Below are positions 24,595-37,500 of a stretch of DNA of 57,589 nt, piece after piece. The translations under genes were made by a program, and so were the position numbers. The notes under the pieces are model-generated. The model was not told where the DNA came from and made no database searches. It worked only from the letters and a program-made list of their open reading frames with translations. Origin of the DNA: a virus; the IMG/VR virus record IMGVR_UViG_3300034112_002235, positions 1 through 57,589 of that record; one strand, given 5' to 3'. Position 1 is the first letter of the stretch. Every line of letters begins with the position of its first letter.

Positions 24595-25368
24595 ATGGCA
24601 TTTAACAAAGAAAATGTATCAGATATAGCGAATCTCACAACTATATCATCAAGAAAAAATAGACTCTCCATCTATGAAGAGGGTGTAAAAGAATTTAGAA
24701 GAGATAATAATCTTCCAGATCCATTTTCTGATATGTCATTTTCTGGTGCAGATATAACAGCTACAATCATTATTCCTAAAATTGGAGAAAATGGATTCAT
24801 TTCCAATGAAGGCGATGTGCTAGAAATGGCAGAGCTTCAAACAATATCCTATTCAATGCACAGGGAAAACTCTCCAGTAAGAACACTTGGCCATGTTAAC
24901 CCAAGAGGGTTTGTCAAAGGTGCTAGAACTATAGCTGGAAGCATGATATTCACTCAGTTTAACGAGTACGCATTTTATAGAATAGAAAGTTATAGAAAAA
25001 TTCTTTCCGATAGCAAGGGCTACTTTGCACCATTGGCAGACATGTTGCCACCATTTGATATTGTATTTACCTTCTTTAACGAATACGGCTTGGCAGCAAA
25101 AATGAAAATATTTGGTGTTACCCTTGTGGATGAGGGTGGTACTATGTCAATAGACGACTTAATTACTGAGCAAACTTATACGTATATGGCTAGAGGGCTA
25201 CAGCCTCTGGTACAATTAGATACGGCTCGTGATGACCTTAGATACCCAGATGGATATCAAGCTCAACAAAACGAGAGATTAAGAATATCAACAAATGCTT
25301 TTGGAGATAGAGTCGAAGATTATAAGAATTTTATTGAAAGAATATATTCACCGCCTACAATCGTTTAA
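24595..25368 (+). CDS. Tail tube paralogue 2
   Basis: 257 residues, ATG 24595 with AAGGAATAAC. Same fold as the preceding tube protein: SGADITATIIIP, LQTISYSMHRENSPVRTLGHVN, ARTIAGSMIFTQFN and MLPPFDIVFTFFNEYG. An N-terminal 45-residue helical extension and a C-terminal helix are added. Likely a minor tube or baseplate-adjacent initiator ring. Confidence 0.7.
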   Translation: MAFNKENVSDIANLTTISSRKNRLSIYEEGVKEFRRDNNLPDPFSDMSFSGADITATIIIPKIGENGFISNEGDVLEMAELQTISYSMHRENSPVRTLGHVNPRGFVKGARTIAGSMIFTQFNEYAFYRIESYRKILSDSKGYFAPLADMLPPFDIVFTFFNEYGLAAKMKIFGVTLVDEGGTMSIDDLITEQTYTYMARGLQPLVQLDTARDDLRYPDGYQAQQNERLRISTNAFGDRVEDYKNFIERIYSPPTIV

Positions 25369-25377
25369 GGTTTAAGT

Positions 25378-26397
25378 ATGACAAGTCCATATAGAGCTAT
25401 TCCATATAGACCATTTAGTGGCTATATTCCATACGAGGATACCGTCTCAACTAACCCTGGTTTAGGAAATAAGAACGGAACATTTGATCCCCTTAGTGCA
25501 GAATTAGATCTTTATTGGGCTGGTGGCAAAACTACTGGGGATCCTCGTTTTAGTAATTATTATGACTACTTTTTCTCCGGTGAAGATGTAAAAGTATATA
25601 TCGATGGTTTGTTTGATCCAAAAGATGAACTAGATATAGCTGGATTTGGTTTTTTAATTAAACAAGAAAAGCAAGCAGTCTATGGATTCTGGTCATACAA
25701 CTTTGATGCCATGATGAATGGATCCAGAATAATAACTGGTCAGTTTTCTTTATACTCAAGATACCCTAGAAGGATGACACACCTTCTAGAAGAGGCAGCA
25801 AGAGTTAGAAGCTTCTCTGCATCGGGTAAATCTGATAACTCTGGAGTTGTATCTGTTTTAAGATCACAAAATGAATCAAGAACAGATGAAGAAAACATAC
25901 AGAAATATTGGGCCAATAGTCAGTTAGATAGAATAACTACTGATCCAGCAATAAGCACATCTTCAGCAGATGGCCAACATAACATCTTTAGCGCTCATCC
26001 TCCATTTAACTTCGTTATAGTCTACGGGGTAGAGGAATCCAGTTTGAGCCCCGTAGGAGTCACGGAGAACGCTTCTACGGCCTCTGTAGAGCAGAGAGAC
26101 AACTTGGACAGGATAATATCTACTGATATCAATGAGCGAAAAGTTAAGATGGCCGATAACAAGACCCCAATGAAGATTGTTTTACAAAATGTACATCTCA
26201 TGCAAATGAGCACAGAATACCAAAGCGGAGGATCTCCTTTAATAGAGACTTATAGCTTTGTGGCTAGGGACTTTTATCTTACAGAAGCAGAATCTGGCTT
26301 TAATCCATATACTGGTAAGACGTTTGTTACAACAGAGCCACAGGCTTCTAATGCTACAAAATCCGTGGTTGAGAGTCCATTGATAAACAGGACGTAA
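25378..26397 (+). CDS. Tail tube paralogue 3
   Basis: 339 residues, ATG 25378. Retains the core (FFSGEDVKVYIDGLF, IKQEKQAVYGFWSYNFDAMMNGSRIITGQFSLYS) but has inserted loops at about 160-240 and a long C-terminal region. NFVIVYGVEESS stands for the usual ITFxNEYG strand. Probably a specialised tube-end or baseplate ring protein. A GC-rich inverted repeat lies inside the gene at 26022-26056. Confidence 0.65.
   Translation: MTSPYRAIPYRPFSGYIPYEDTVSTNPGLGNKNGTFDPLSAELDLYWAGGKTTGDPRFSNYYDYFFSGEDVKVYIDGLFDPKDELDIAGFGFLIKQEKQAVYGFWSYNFDAMMNGSRIITGQFSLYSRYPRRMTHLLEEAARVRSFSASGKSDNSGVVSVLRSQNESRTDEENIQKYWANSQLDRITTDPAISTSSADGQHNIFSAHPPFNFVIVYGVEESSLSPVGVTENASTASVEQRDNLDRIISTDINERKVKMADNKTPMKIVLQNVHLMQMSTEYQSGGSPLIETYSFVARDFYLTEAESGFNPYTGKTFVTTEPQASNATKSVVESPLINRT
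26022..26056 (+). repeat. Inverted repeat inside tube paralogue 3
   Basis: CTACGGGG (26022-26029) and CCCCGTAG (26049-26056), 19-base loop, in a GC-rich patch of an AT-rich gene. It could fold in the mRNA. Confidence 0.5.
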
Positions 26398-26435
26398 AGT
26401 ACTTAGCCAAGATAATAATTTTAATACAGATATGA

Positions 26436-26441
26436 TATAAT
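26436..26441 (+). promoter_or_regulatory. -10 box for the tail chaperone operon
   Basis: TATAAT in the 72-base gap, 28 bases before ATG 26470, which has AAGGAGAAAC. No clear -35 sequence. Confidence 0.4.
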
Positions 26442-26469
26442 GTAACTTGAAACGATATAAGGAGAAACA

Positions 26470-27009
26470 ATGTCTGAGAAGAGAAAAGTTGTAGTTAGAC
26501 AAGATAAAGAAATGGCAGAAGAAATTTCTGCTGATTCAGTTGAGGTTTTTTTAGAGACGGATGAACCACAAGATGGTGACATTATTGTATCTGATTATTC
26601 AGATGCGCAAATTCCCGTTGAGCAGGCGACAACGGTTGAGGAATTAGCAGATGATCAAGTTATTTTTGATAACGGTCCTACAGCTGGACAAATCAAAGCA
26701 TGGAAGAAACAGTACGGCGAAGTATATGTAACTTCTATTTCATTCGATAAGCATATCATATGGCGTGTTCTTTCCAGAATTGAATATAAGCAGCTTGTTA
26801 AGAAAATGGAAACCCTAATGCAAGCTGGTCAGCTATCTAATGCAGAGGCAAATATGTGGAACGAAGAAGCAATTTCAGAACTTTGCATTTTGTTCCCATC
26901 TTATGACAAGCAAGCTCTCACCGGTGACATGGCAGGTCTTCCTTCTCTTATCTCACAAGAAGTCTTAGAAGCTTCTGGATTCGTCGCCCTAGAGGTTAGA
27001 CAACTCTAA
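26470..27009 (+). CDS. Tail assembly chaperone, first component
   Basis: 179 residues, ATG 26470 after AAGGAGAAACA. Acidic disordered N-terminus (1-75), then the typical GQIKAWKKQYGEVYVTSISFDKH-type beta-hairpin and helical block with RIEYKQLVKK. This fold occurs just before the tape measure in many large myoviruses, where it binds the nascent tape measure. The C-terminal region is helical with IQ/EE-rich turns. The next gene starts one base after the stop. Confidence 0.7.
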   Translation: MSEKRKVVVRQDKEMAEEISADSVEVFLETDEPQDGDIIVSDYSDAQIPVEQATTVEELADDQVIFDNGPTAGQIKAWKKQYGEVYVTSISFDKHIIWRVLSRIEYKQLVKKMETLMQAGQLSNAEANMWNEEAISELCILFPSYDKQALTGDMAGLPSLISQEVLEASGFVALEVRQL

Positions 27010-27010
27010 G

Positions 27011-27644
27011 ATGTTAGATGCAGGAATTCTTTTTGAGCTAAAGAAAAAACACGGTTCAATATTTCAAACAGAAATAAAACGGATCTGAGATAGTATTTAA
27101 AGAGCTAAGTTTTTCTGAGTTTGATAAAGTTGCAGCATACAAGAGTACAGCTGGTATGTCGTCTGCTGACGCAGAAGATGAAATTATTAAAGCCTCTGTA
27201 GTTTATCCTGAAGACTTTGATTTAAATAAATTTCCGCCTGGAGCCATAAGTTCTTTAGCTGAGCAGATAGTCGAATTTTCTGGCTTCGCATCAGCACGCA
27301 CGGCTAAACGAATTTTAGAAGAAAAAAGAGTAGTAGCTAATCACGTTAGAGGCTTAATGAAAGCCTTTGTTCTGGCTACTATACATACAGATACTCCAGA
27401 ATTTCTAGATTCGCTAACCTATTCAAAGCTAGCGGAAAGAGTTGCATTAGCAGAAAAGATAATTGAAGTCCAGCAAGCAATTGCTGGAATAGAATCTACT
27501 AACGTATCTCTATCCCTGATAGATCCTCAGGAAGAAAGAGAAAAAGAGAATCTATCAGCAGCTAGGCACAATGCATCTAAGGTTGAAGGATCTGCAACAT
27601 ATAGTGACCCCATTGCTCAAAAACTATGGGGTATGAGCAGGTAA
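27011..27644 (+). CDS. Tail assembly chaperone, second component; +1 recoding at codon 24
   Basis: ATG 27011 lies one base after the preceding stop. In-frame CGG at 27080 is followed by TGA 27086. Reading +1 over C27080 gives 210 residues to 27644. The join restores a single typical module: ELKKKHGSIFQTEIK then GSEIVFKELSFSEFDKV, which matches the chaperone pattern 'KHGxIxxxxIxGxxxVFRxLxxxEF' across the break. This is the strongest homology-type support for the +1 reading. The C-terminus is helical (AEKIIEVQQAIAGIE) and ends with a conserved-looking AQKLWGMSR. Confidence 0.8.
27080..27083 (+). other. +1 recoding site 4 (aaa-CGG-a)
   Basis: The zero-frame stop TGA is 6 bases on. This is not the -1 slippery type known from tail chaperone genes: the shift is +1 and there is no XXXYYYZ heptamer at the CGG. 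Confidence 0.85.
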
Positions 27645-27667
27645 GATAAGATAAGAGGGGGTGACCA

Positions 27668-30600
27668 ATGCAGAGAGATAGAGGGCCGATCCATAATATT
27701 GGATTTGGCGTAACTTCTAGGGAATTCACCACCGGAGACGATACTCAAAATGGTCCATCTCCAGATTCTGGTTACGTTAGTAGAGCCCTAGAAGGTAGAC
27801 CACTAGTAAAGATGGCTTCAGCCATGATTGCAACTGGTGTTGCAGCCACAGTTGCTGGAAAATTTGTAAGAGGTGGTGGCCTAAAAATACGGAAAAGCTT
27901 TTACCGAAAGAGCAGCAGGATCTGCTGAAGGCAGCTTTATATCTAGGGCCAATTACGGTTTATTAAAAGCAAGAAGTATACTCGATGAACTTGAAGGAGT
28001 AACTCGTTTAGAAGAAGGAAAAACAAAATTAGTTTTTGATTCCGCTGGAAAACTTCAAACAGGTTACGAAGGACATAAGAGCGTTGTTAATGCTGGGTAC
28101 GCATTTGGAGCAGAGCGCAAAGGCGCCTCATCAACCGCTACATGGCACTATAGAGATGAGCTTCAGCAGAGACTAGTTCGTCAAGCTAGAAGACTGCCGT
28201 ACGAAGTACCTGCTTTCTATGCAGCAGATAAATATATAACTAAGCCGTTATTTGGTAACGGTGAAGAAGATCTTGGACCAAAAAAGAAATGGTACGATCC
28301 ATCTAGAGGTGTAGATATAGCTAAGGATTTAGCTAAAACAACTCTATTCCAAATGGGCGGATTCATGCTGCCAACAGCTGCGGCTGGTGCAGCAAAAGAA
28401 AGCTCATTAAATTTTTATAGAACAGCACAAGAAAGACTGATGGCAACAAACGCCACTGGTTATTCTACGATAAAAAATACAACAAAACATGCTATATATG
28501 AAAAGTCTTTAAACCTAAAAGGAATACTTGAAGGTGTTGGTCACGATTTATTTAGCGTATTAGATAAGTCAATTAAGTTTTCGGAAAGATCATCTGGAGC
28601 TTTGTCAAGCGCATTTATCGCAATGACAGACATCCATAAGAACCCAGTTGCAGCTCTTTATTCACAGAGGCATGGTTCTACTCCAGCACCTGGTGGAGCA
28701 AAACCTCCTAGAAGACAGGTAGTGCAAGATTTAGCTAAAGATATATATAGAGGCAATAAAACAAAACTAAATCAAGTAGACGTAAATAAACCACTACAAG
28801 GAACGCAAATAGATTCAATGCTGGATCTGATTCCTGGTTATAAGGCAGTTAGACAAGGTGCAAAGTCAGCACATGAGCAATATCAAAAACTCTCCTTTGC
28901 TCAATCGTTTTTGGATAAACCTGGAACAAATTGGACTGAAATACAAAAGGGTTTTGGAAAAATTCTTGGAGTTGATAGAGCAACTCCATCTGGTGCTCGA
29001 GCAATAGACTCTTCACTCGGTGAATCAATATTAAATATTCAAAGAAAAAGATCATCAGATGTATTTAGTCTTTTAAATGAATTCAACACTAAAACAGGTG
29101 GAGAGGGACCAACAAGCACTTTCATAAAAATGTTGAGACAAGGTGCTTATAAAGATAGATTGCAGAAGCAGTTAATAGAAGGTGGGCTAGATGAATCTGT
29201 CGCCAAAAATTTTACTGCAAACCTTACTGTCAGTGATGACATCTATAGACTAGTTTCATCTAAGAAGACTGGTGGAAGTGTTAAAGAATCCATAAGCCCA
29301 ACCGAACGATTGAGAATGGGTAAAGAAGAAATCGTTGGAGAAGATTTTTTTGGTCAATTAATTAATAGATTTAATTCTGGAAAATATGGAAAAAATAATC
29401 CAATACCAGATGTGTTTGACGCAGATAAACTAAGAAAAGCTGTAAAAGCAACAGATGACATTTTATTTGACGAAGCTTCATTTAGTCGCAAAGGTTTAAA
29501 CGTTGGTATAAACACGGCAGCCGCACACGAGTCAGCTAGAACAGTTTTTGAAAAAGAAGTATTTTCTTCTGTATTAAAGCCGCAAAAATTAAACAGAGTA
29601 AATTATTTAGATGCAGCTGGAGATTCAGTTCAAGCAAGTCAGCTTAGAGCTGAGATGGCTAGAAGAGCTGGAAAAGTATTTGGCTTAGACGAGTCAATCT
29701 TAGGTGATGCAAATAAGCTGCAACAAGCATTAGGTGCTCGTGGAATAGATATAAGAAATGCCTCTCAACTTAGAGGCTACTTAATGAATAATAAAGAAAT
29801 GGTCGCTGGTGAAACATCTGGATTAGCTGGACTTTTTGGATTAAAAGGTCTTACTGTAGACGATTTTCTAGATAGAGAAAAACTAGCTTACCAAACAATT
29901 ACAGGCCAAATAACAGACCCATCACTTCAAAATTCTTTAACTAAAAATATACTAAGCGGAGATAATAGTGTTGAGCTAGGTATATTAAATAGAATTAAAA
30001 CATCTTCTACTCAAACTACGTTAAGCAATGTTAAAGGATATTACACGTCGGGCGATCAGGTAGTAAACTTTAATCCAATTAGATCTGGAATTAGAAAAGT
30101 AACAGAAGCTTTAGCTACTGAAACTAAAGTTCCAGTTATTGGAATTAACCCAATGCAAATGCTGGGTTATAAAGATTTTGCTGGAATGGCAAAAGCTGGA
30201 AAATATCAAGTAACTTCAGGAGCAGCAAGTCAACCATTTGTTAAAGGTTCTAAGGCAGACTTCTATACATGGCATAGCACTGGTGGTTTTCTAGGGACAA
30301 AGGGAAGACTATATGGTCACACAGGTGCTACCGCTACAGCTTTAGAGGGAACATATAGGCCAATTCCAACAGCGGTTTCATCAATGTTTACCAGCACCGC
30401 AGAACTAGCTGCAGGGCAAAGGACTCAGCAGAGTCGCACTGCAACAGGTGTGATGGGAAAAATCAGAGAGCGTTTAGATTACGCAGATGAACAACCAAAC
30501 TCTTTATTTAGATTTTTTGGAAGACTAGTAAATAGACAAGCAGACGTAGAAAACGATGCTGTAATGGCCAAATTAATGTCTGGAGAAGTAGATGAGACAT

Positions 30601-33600
30601 TTTCAATTGGCGGATTTGGAAAAAGGAAGAATTTACAATTACGTACAGAGTTAGATGATGCCGGAGAAATAGCTAGATATAATTTACTTGATGTTGATTC
30701 GGGAGCACAAGTAGCATCACATTCTCAGTTAATGGAATCATTTACTAGATTTGCAAATAGGCAATTAAGTTATGGAACAAACAAATCAGTTCAAAGAGAA
30801 GTGCTTGGTTCCTTTACGTCAGAAGATCTTGCTGGTCTTAGTGTCGATGATTTTGTTGGAATATCAACTCCAGCTCAAGCAAATAGAGTCTTTAGCGCAT
30901 TAAATGATGTTTTAGAATCTCAAAGAAAATCACTGGCTACAGGAAATGAAACTGCTTTAAAGAGATATCAAGATGTAAGTAAGGCATTTGCTAGAATTAA
31001 ATCTTTTGCAGATATAGATGATTTCTCGCAGCAATCAAAGATGTTTGAAAAATCATCTAGCATTGTAACTAAAGGCGATGAAATGTCGTCAGAAGTATTT
31101 AGATTTCTTCTAGAAAGAAAAGCAATACTAACTGGCGATCCATTAACGGTAATGCAGAATGTTACTTCTGCTGTAGATGATTTAGCTGCAAGAGGAATTA
31201 TATCTTCTGCACAAAAAGCAGAAGCACAAGCTTCAACTTTGTCTACAATATTCAACCTAACAGCATTCGAAACGTATAGATTTAGTCCTGGAGCTGGAAC
31301 TTCGTTAGCAAAAGAAAACCTAGAAGGAACACTGCAAAATCCTTTAAGAAGATTTCAAGAAACTAGAGATTTATTAAGTAAAGGTACTTTAAAGAGTTTA
31401 TTAGATCCACACATTCAAGGTGATATAGTTACCACTGGTCAGTCTTCATTGGTATCTCAAATTGGTATAAATAAACCATTTGCTTTCTTTAAGAAAAATT
31501 TGGGAATGGGCAGATATGCCGAGAAACCTACTGCTAGTCCTTTATCTGGACAATCTGGTCCAGAAACATTTGCCTTTGTCCCAACGTTTGGAACAGCTCT
31601 TAAAAGGAATCCAAAAGCTGCACTGCTAAGTGCAACGGGAATAAAAACATATGGAAATGAAGAAGGTTTCTCTTTAGCATCTGTTCCAATATCTCATGGT
31701 TTTAATAGATTAAATAGATACTTTGGGAGCGTTGGTTCTAGTCTAGACGCAGATAATTTCCATGGTCCTCTGGATATGTATTTCAGAGGAATGAACGCGG
31801 AAAGGGTTTTACCTGCAGTTGCAATAGGAACTACTGCATTAGCTATAGATAGAACAGCAGGCGGATATACGCAGCGTAAAGATGAAAGAGGAGAAAGGGT
31901 ATATTCTCCGCTAGTACTTGGTACAGCAGCTAGAGTTGGAGTAGAGGCGCAAGCTGCAATCTCTGGTGTTATTCCAGGTGGAATGGGCTACGGGCAAAAA
32001 AGACAGCAACTGTTGTCTGGCGAAGTGGCGATAAGAAAAGGAAGATACTGGCCTTTAGGTAATACAAAATTTAGTGGTGGAAAAATAGAATACTACAGAC
32101 CATCTTGGTACAGAAGACTGCAAGGTGGAGCGATGTTTACATCAGACACCTATGGCAGTCCAATGGAAAAGATGTTATATTACAATGACTTTTCTCCATT
32201 AAGACCATTAGATCCTTATAGATTTGAAAAAAAGCATTATGAAGATAGACCTTATCCTGTAACTGGAGAATATTTTTCTGGTCCATTTGGCGCAGCTGTA
32301 CCAATCTTAAATGCAACTGTAGGAAGAATCTTAAAACCACAAAAGGTAATGCACAAGCAGGAATTAGATAGAGCATTATCTAGTTATGTCCCAGTTGGCG
32401 CCAGCGGCGCCTACATGCCTCAGGAGACTCCTGGTAACGTTGGCTACGTAGAACAAAGGGATCCAGCTGTTAGCTATCCAGCAGCTCGTCCAGCACCGTA
32501 TGGTGGAAAACCACTTAGGTTTATATCTCCACTTTCAGACTACGCTGAAGCAGCCGCTTCGTCTCCAATTGGGAGTACCGCTGGATCTTATAATATTTCT
32601 CGCTCAAACCAAGTATTAGCTAACAGTAGCGGATCACTTAACACCGCAAGACAATTAGTTCGTGGTCAATCAGGGGCACAAAACGATGCATTAGCTGCTG
32701 CCGCATATCAAAGAGTTCCCGTTTCTACACAAGTGCAACCAGTTCAATTTGGTCCACCAGCAGGACCTGGTATTATGCCAGCAAAAATTGTTGCAGCAGG
32801 AATGCCAATAAGATCTGGAAGTAATGAATTCTTATCTGGAGAACTTGGTTACAGACTGCAGGAAACATTTGGTATATATGGTTTTGCTGGTGGAAATATA
32901 AGATCTGCTTTTGGTTTTGGTTCATATGACTTTGAACCAGATAAATCAGTTTTACAATCAGCATCAAAAGCATATGGTACCACTAGAGCTTTTTGGGATT
33001 TAAACTTAGGTGGATTAGGAGACGTGCCTCTTCAATCTGATGGTGCTCTTGGAAATATTGAAGCTTCTGAAATAATAAGAAGGTTTATTCCAAAAGAAAG
33101 AACTAATGTTAATTTTATTAACCCGATTAAAAACACAATGGGCGAACAGTATCCGTTTCTTCCCAATAGCAGTAACTTCATTGACTTTACTACAGGTGAT
33201 CCATTCACAAAAGTAAAAGAAGGTGAACTAAGACTACCTGGTGTGGGTTACGAAAGATTTAATAGAATTTATTCAGACTCCAGTGGAAGATATGGCGCAG
33301 TAAATCAATTAGATATCCTTGCTGACGTAGCTCCATATTCAAAAGAATTCAGAGCTTTGAATTCAAGAATAGATAAAATGGGATTAGGTGAAGATGAAAG
33401 AATTAAAGTTGGACAAATAAGAGCTCAGCAAAATGCAATAGAGAACAGTAAAACTGATTTTACTCCTTACACAGAATATTCCACTCTTGAAAAGATAGCT
33501 AATCCAATACGAACAATAAAAGAATCTGTACTACATACAGACAACTTTATTAACAACAAATTTACTGGTGAAAAAACAGCAACTGAAGATTGGGAAAGAA

Positions 33601-34502
33601 GAAACGTTTATGGTTCCACATTTCCCGAATGGCAAAAACCAGTTGAAAGTTTTATTAAACCAATTTATTATAAAGGAACTCAAAGAAATCCTCTTTTAGC
33701 TGCTGGAATAGGCGCATTTGCGCTTGGTTCATTTGGTAAAACCAAAAGAATGCAAACAGCGCTTGCAACTGTTGGCGCATTAACAACGGGTGGTTATTCA
33801 GCTCTTCAAAAGATGAAAGAAACTAGATACATTCCGATAAATAGAAAAAAAGAATTAGCTCTTGAAGAGTATACTGATATTCTAACTTATGTAAAAAATA
33901 GAACAGCTGCAGCCAGAGCAGAAAAAGTTGGAGATATAGAATCAGCTAAACAATTTATGTTAGCTAGTAAAAAAACAATGTATGGTGCAGACCTTAATAC
34001 GCAATCAATAGATCAACTAGCAGCAGCAATACCAAAAAGAAAAAGAGAACACTTTAGAGCAATGCTTGAAGCTCCAAAAAGTGAGAGAGGTCGAATACTA
34101 TCTACTGCTGGAAGATTAGAAAGAAGAATATACGAGGCTGCATGGGGTATGCCAGTAGAAAGAAAGCCGGATCTAGTAAACTATTTTACTAGACACGAAC
34201 TTCCTGGACCGGGTTCTGAAGTATGGCATCCAAATACAAATATGGAACACGTAAAAATAAAAATGGGCCAGTCAATGGGACTTGAAATGTCTCAAATGGG
34301 TTACTTCCCACAGCAAATAAAAGAAGCAAATTTAGTCAATCCTAGTTACCCAATGTTTGGGCAAAGTAATTCTTCTCCAGAAGATGTTAGATCTAAGTTG
34401 CAAAGATTAATGTTTGATATGGGAATAAGTGGAAATATATCTCCAGTAATGAATAATTCAAATCCAGGTTCAGTAAATATTATGGCTGGAATAAGAGGCT
34501 AA
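27668..34502 (+). CDS. Giant tail protein, likely tape measure (2,277 aa); +1 recoding at codon 75
   Basis: ATG 27668 after GAGGGGGTGACC. CGG at 27890 is in frame; TGA follows 36 bases on. The +1 frame then stays open through 34502, for 2,277 residues. The N-terminus has a hydrophobic segment (VKMASAMIATGVAATVAGKF), and the body is largely helical and Ala/Lys/Asn-rich with no repeats. Tyr/Pro-rich blocks (YRPSWYRRLQGG, LRPLDPYRFEKK) occur near residues 1400-1480. A C-terminal hydrophobic region (AAGIGAFALGSFG) precedes a helical tail. Position right after the chaperones makes tape measure the best call. An internal ATG at 28353 cannot explain the well-formed 27668 start with its ribosome site. 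Confidence 0.75.
27890..27893 (+). other. +1 recoding site 5 (ata-CGG-a)
   Basis: In-frame CGG; zero-frame TGA at 27926. The +1 frame is then open for 6.6 kb. Confidence 0.85.
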
Positions 34503-34506
34503 CAAT

Positions 34507-37500
34507 ATGGTAGACGCAAACAAATCAACATTTGCCAGAAGTCTTGGTAGACAAATAAGTGAATTACCAAGTTCCCTTGTAACAAGTCAAGACATCTATG
34601 CAAGAGGTTTAGTAAGATTTGATAAAACTACTAACGAGTTGGTTAACACTATAACCGGAAAGGCCTATGATACTTTAGAGGAAGCAATAGAGGCAACTAG
34701 TTTATACGGCATTTCTGAAGTAAATGTATTTACTGGAGCAAGAGGAATTTTATCTCCCGATCCATCTGGCTATGGTCCTCTTTCTAACTTAACATCTAAT
34801 ATTAATGAATATCTAAGATTAGACAACCCAGAAGCAAAAGCATTTAGATCTAGGAATAAAATACTTAGTGATCTTGAAGGAAAAAATATTGAATTAGTAA
34901 GAGTTGGATATTCTAAAACTTCAGAAGAAACACTTGGTGCTATGTCATTACTCTATCACGATGAATTAAGTTATCCAGAATTAGTAGGAGATCGCATTAA
35001 TATAGCTGGCAAGGTATCATCAGGGGAACTTGCTGCTCCTGGATATTTAGCTTCTAGAGATGGATCTGCAATATTACTTAGGTTAAGATATCAAACTGAT
35101 GAAGGTTACAAATTCTTAACCGGAGAAGAAACTCAATTATTAATGAATACGGTAGACGCTCAATTCTTTAACGTAGATAGATTAGCAAAACTTATAAACC
35201 CATTAAATCCTGATGGATCTATGAATTTTGGAAAAAATGTAGAACAAATATTAGGTGGTCAACTTGGGAAGTCTCAAAAAAGACAATGGCAAAGCTTAGT
35301 ACCAAGAAATATGGTTATCGATGAAACCGGAATTGATAAAATGGTTGACCATTTATCAACAAAAGTAGCTAGTAGGTTTAAGGATATAGCTCCAAAAACT
35401 CTTGAAGATTCATATTTATTTTACGATCCAGCATTAGAAACAACTTTAAAAGCTTTTGGCTTAGAAGAAACTTATACTAATACCTTGTTGGGAAATACAT
35501 CTCTCACTAGAGAGGGCAGGTTAGGAGTGATAAGAGAGAGGCTTGGAACACGAATTGCAATGGAGGGAGAAACATCTCAATCAGCTCAACAATATTTTCG
35601 TTCAGCACTAGAACTTTCAGGATTAGATGGGGATGAAGAATTTAATGAATTTGCAAATATAATACAATCTCAATTTAGAGAAACTATTGCAGATAAAAAA
35701 AATCAAAAAATATCACTTGATGATATTATATCAAGAATAGAAAAAATATCCGGTAAAGAGGGCGTCCCCGCAGAACTTAAGGGTAAATATCAAACATATG
35801 TAAATGCCCTAAGTGAAATGAAAAAGATAGATGATGGTTCCGGTTTCATCACAGGTATACCAATGAGACAGCATGCTGTAGAATTAAAGTCTTCGATAGA
35901 AGAAGCCAGAGCAATATTAAATGCAAAAACATATTCTGAAGGAAGTGATGAAGTCGCAATACTTACTGGAAAAATTAGTAATTTTACAGCTGAACTAAAT
36001 AGAGTTGCGACAAATGCCGATGAATTTTTAGACGGAGGAGAATTACTTTTAAGAGAATTTGAACATGACACAGCTAGAATGTTCATAGGGAGAGGTCAGG
36101 GTAAATCTGTATTTGACTTAATACAAGGAAAAATAGAACAACGTTTGGGTAGACTAGGTTACATAGGTGCTGGCTCAACTGAACTCCTTAAAAAAGAAAT
36201 TAGTTTTGCTAGATTAGCAGCTCCTGGAAGTGAAGAATTGGGTCAAAACGTTGGTCAACAAATCACAATGAATATAAGTACTGGGCATGGCAGAGACATG
36301 GTTTACAGTGAACCACAAGCTATGATATTTCATAGAGAGCAATATGGTCAGGATTTTCAAAGACAAGTTGGTGAATCAGCTGAAGTCCTTAAGGCGGAAA
36401 TAAAAAATATTTCTGACGGAATAGTTAGTGAAAGAATGAGAAGATCTATCATTTCAGACGCAGCTCTAGATGTAGAGGGCATGGATCCACAGACTGTAGT
36501 TGAAAGATTTGGAAGCAAACAAAACGCACTTGACATTAGAACTACTGCAAGAAATTTACAACAACATTTATCTTCTGGTACCGTAAAGGTTAATGAAATA
36601 CCAGAGCTTGCTAACGAGCTATTAAAACAAGCTCAAAGAGAAGCATTTAGAAAGGGTAAAACATATAGGGCATTTAGACCAGGTCAAAACAATGTGGATG
36701 TTGAAATATATAACTTCGCAATGCCTTATGCGCAAAGACAGGCTATAGATACCGAAGGAGCAGTATCGAGACGTGGTAAGAAAAAAATTCTTGGCGTTAC
36801 CGATGATACAACATTTAATAGGTTCACATCTAAAATTGGAGATGAATCATTAGGAACAGCTGAAAATATTAATTTATCTTTGTTTAAATTTAGACACGTG
36901 GGACACAAAATGCTAATACCAGATGTCGCAGCTTCGAGTCTAGGTTTATACGAAGCTGGTGGTGGATTCGACTTAGATGACAAGTGGATAACTAATTTGC
37001 AATCAGTTAAAAATTCTCAAGGTGTAAGACAACTTGTATCATTTGCTTGGCGTCAACCAACTGGTCCTCAGGAGTTTGCATTACTAGCGCCACATCTAGA
37101 TGAAGATACCATAATGAGAATGTTCGGAGATGAAACTCAGATGGGCCAAAGGTTTAGAAATGTCTCCAATGCGGTATCCGAAATGATAAATGATAGAACT
37201 GGATTCGTTCTTGGTCTTTCAGGTGATTTAAAAAATCAAGCTTCAGCTGAAGCTATGGAAAGTTTAAGCAAAGAAGATAAAATATTTAAATATCTTAATT
37301 CTTTAGCTCACGGACAAAAGCCTATAGCACAACAATTTAAAAAATCAGCTGGAGATATAACTCAAGAAGATTTACAAAGAGCAATATTTAAGTTAGTTGA
37401 TTTAAATGGAGAGGGAGAAACAGGAAAAATAGTTAACTTATTTGATGGAGAAGTGGGCGTTAACGTAGACGACTTTGCAAGGCAGTACATGGGTGCTGGT

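Noticed and set aside
26470-27110. Classic -1 programmed frameshift between the tail chaperones
   Set aside because: I found no slippery heptamer at the end of the first gene, which ends normally. The break lies inside the second gene and is +1.
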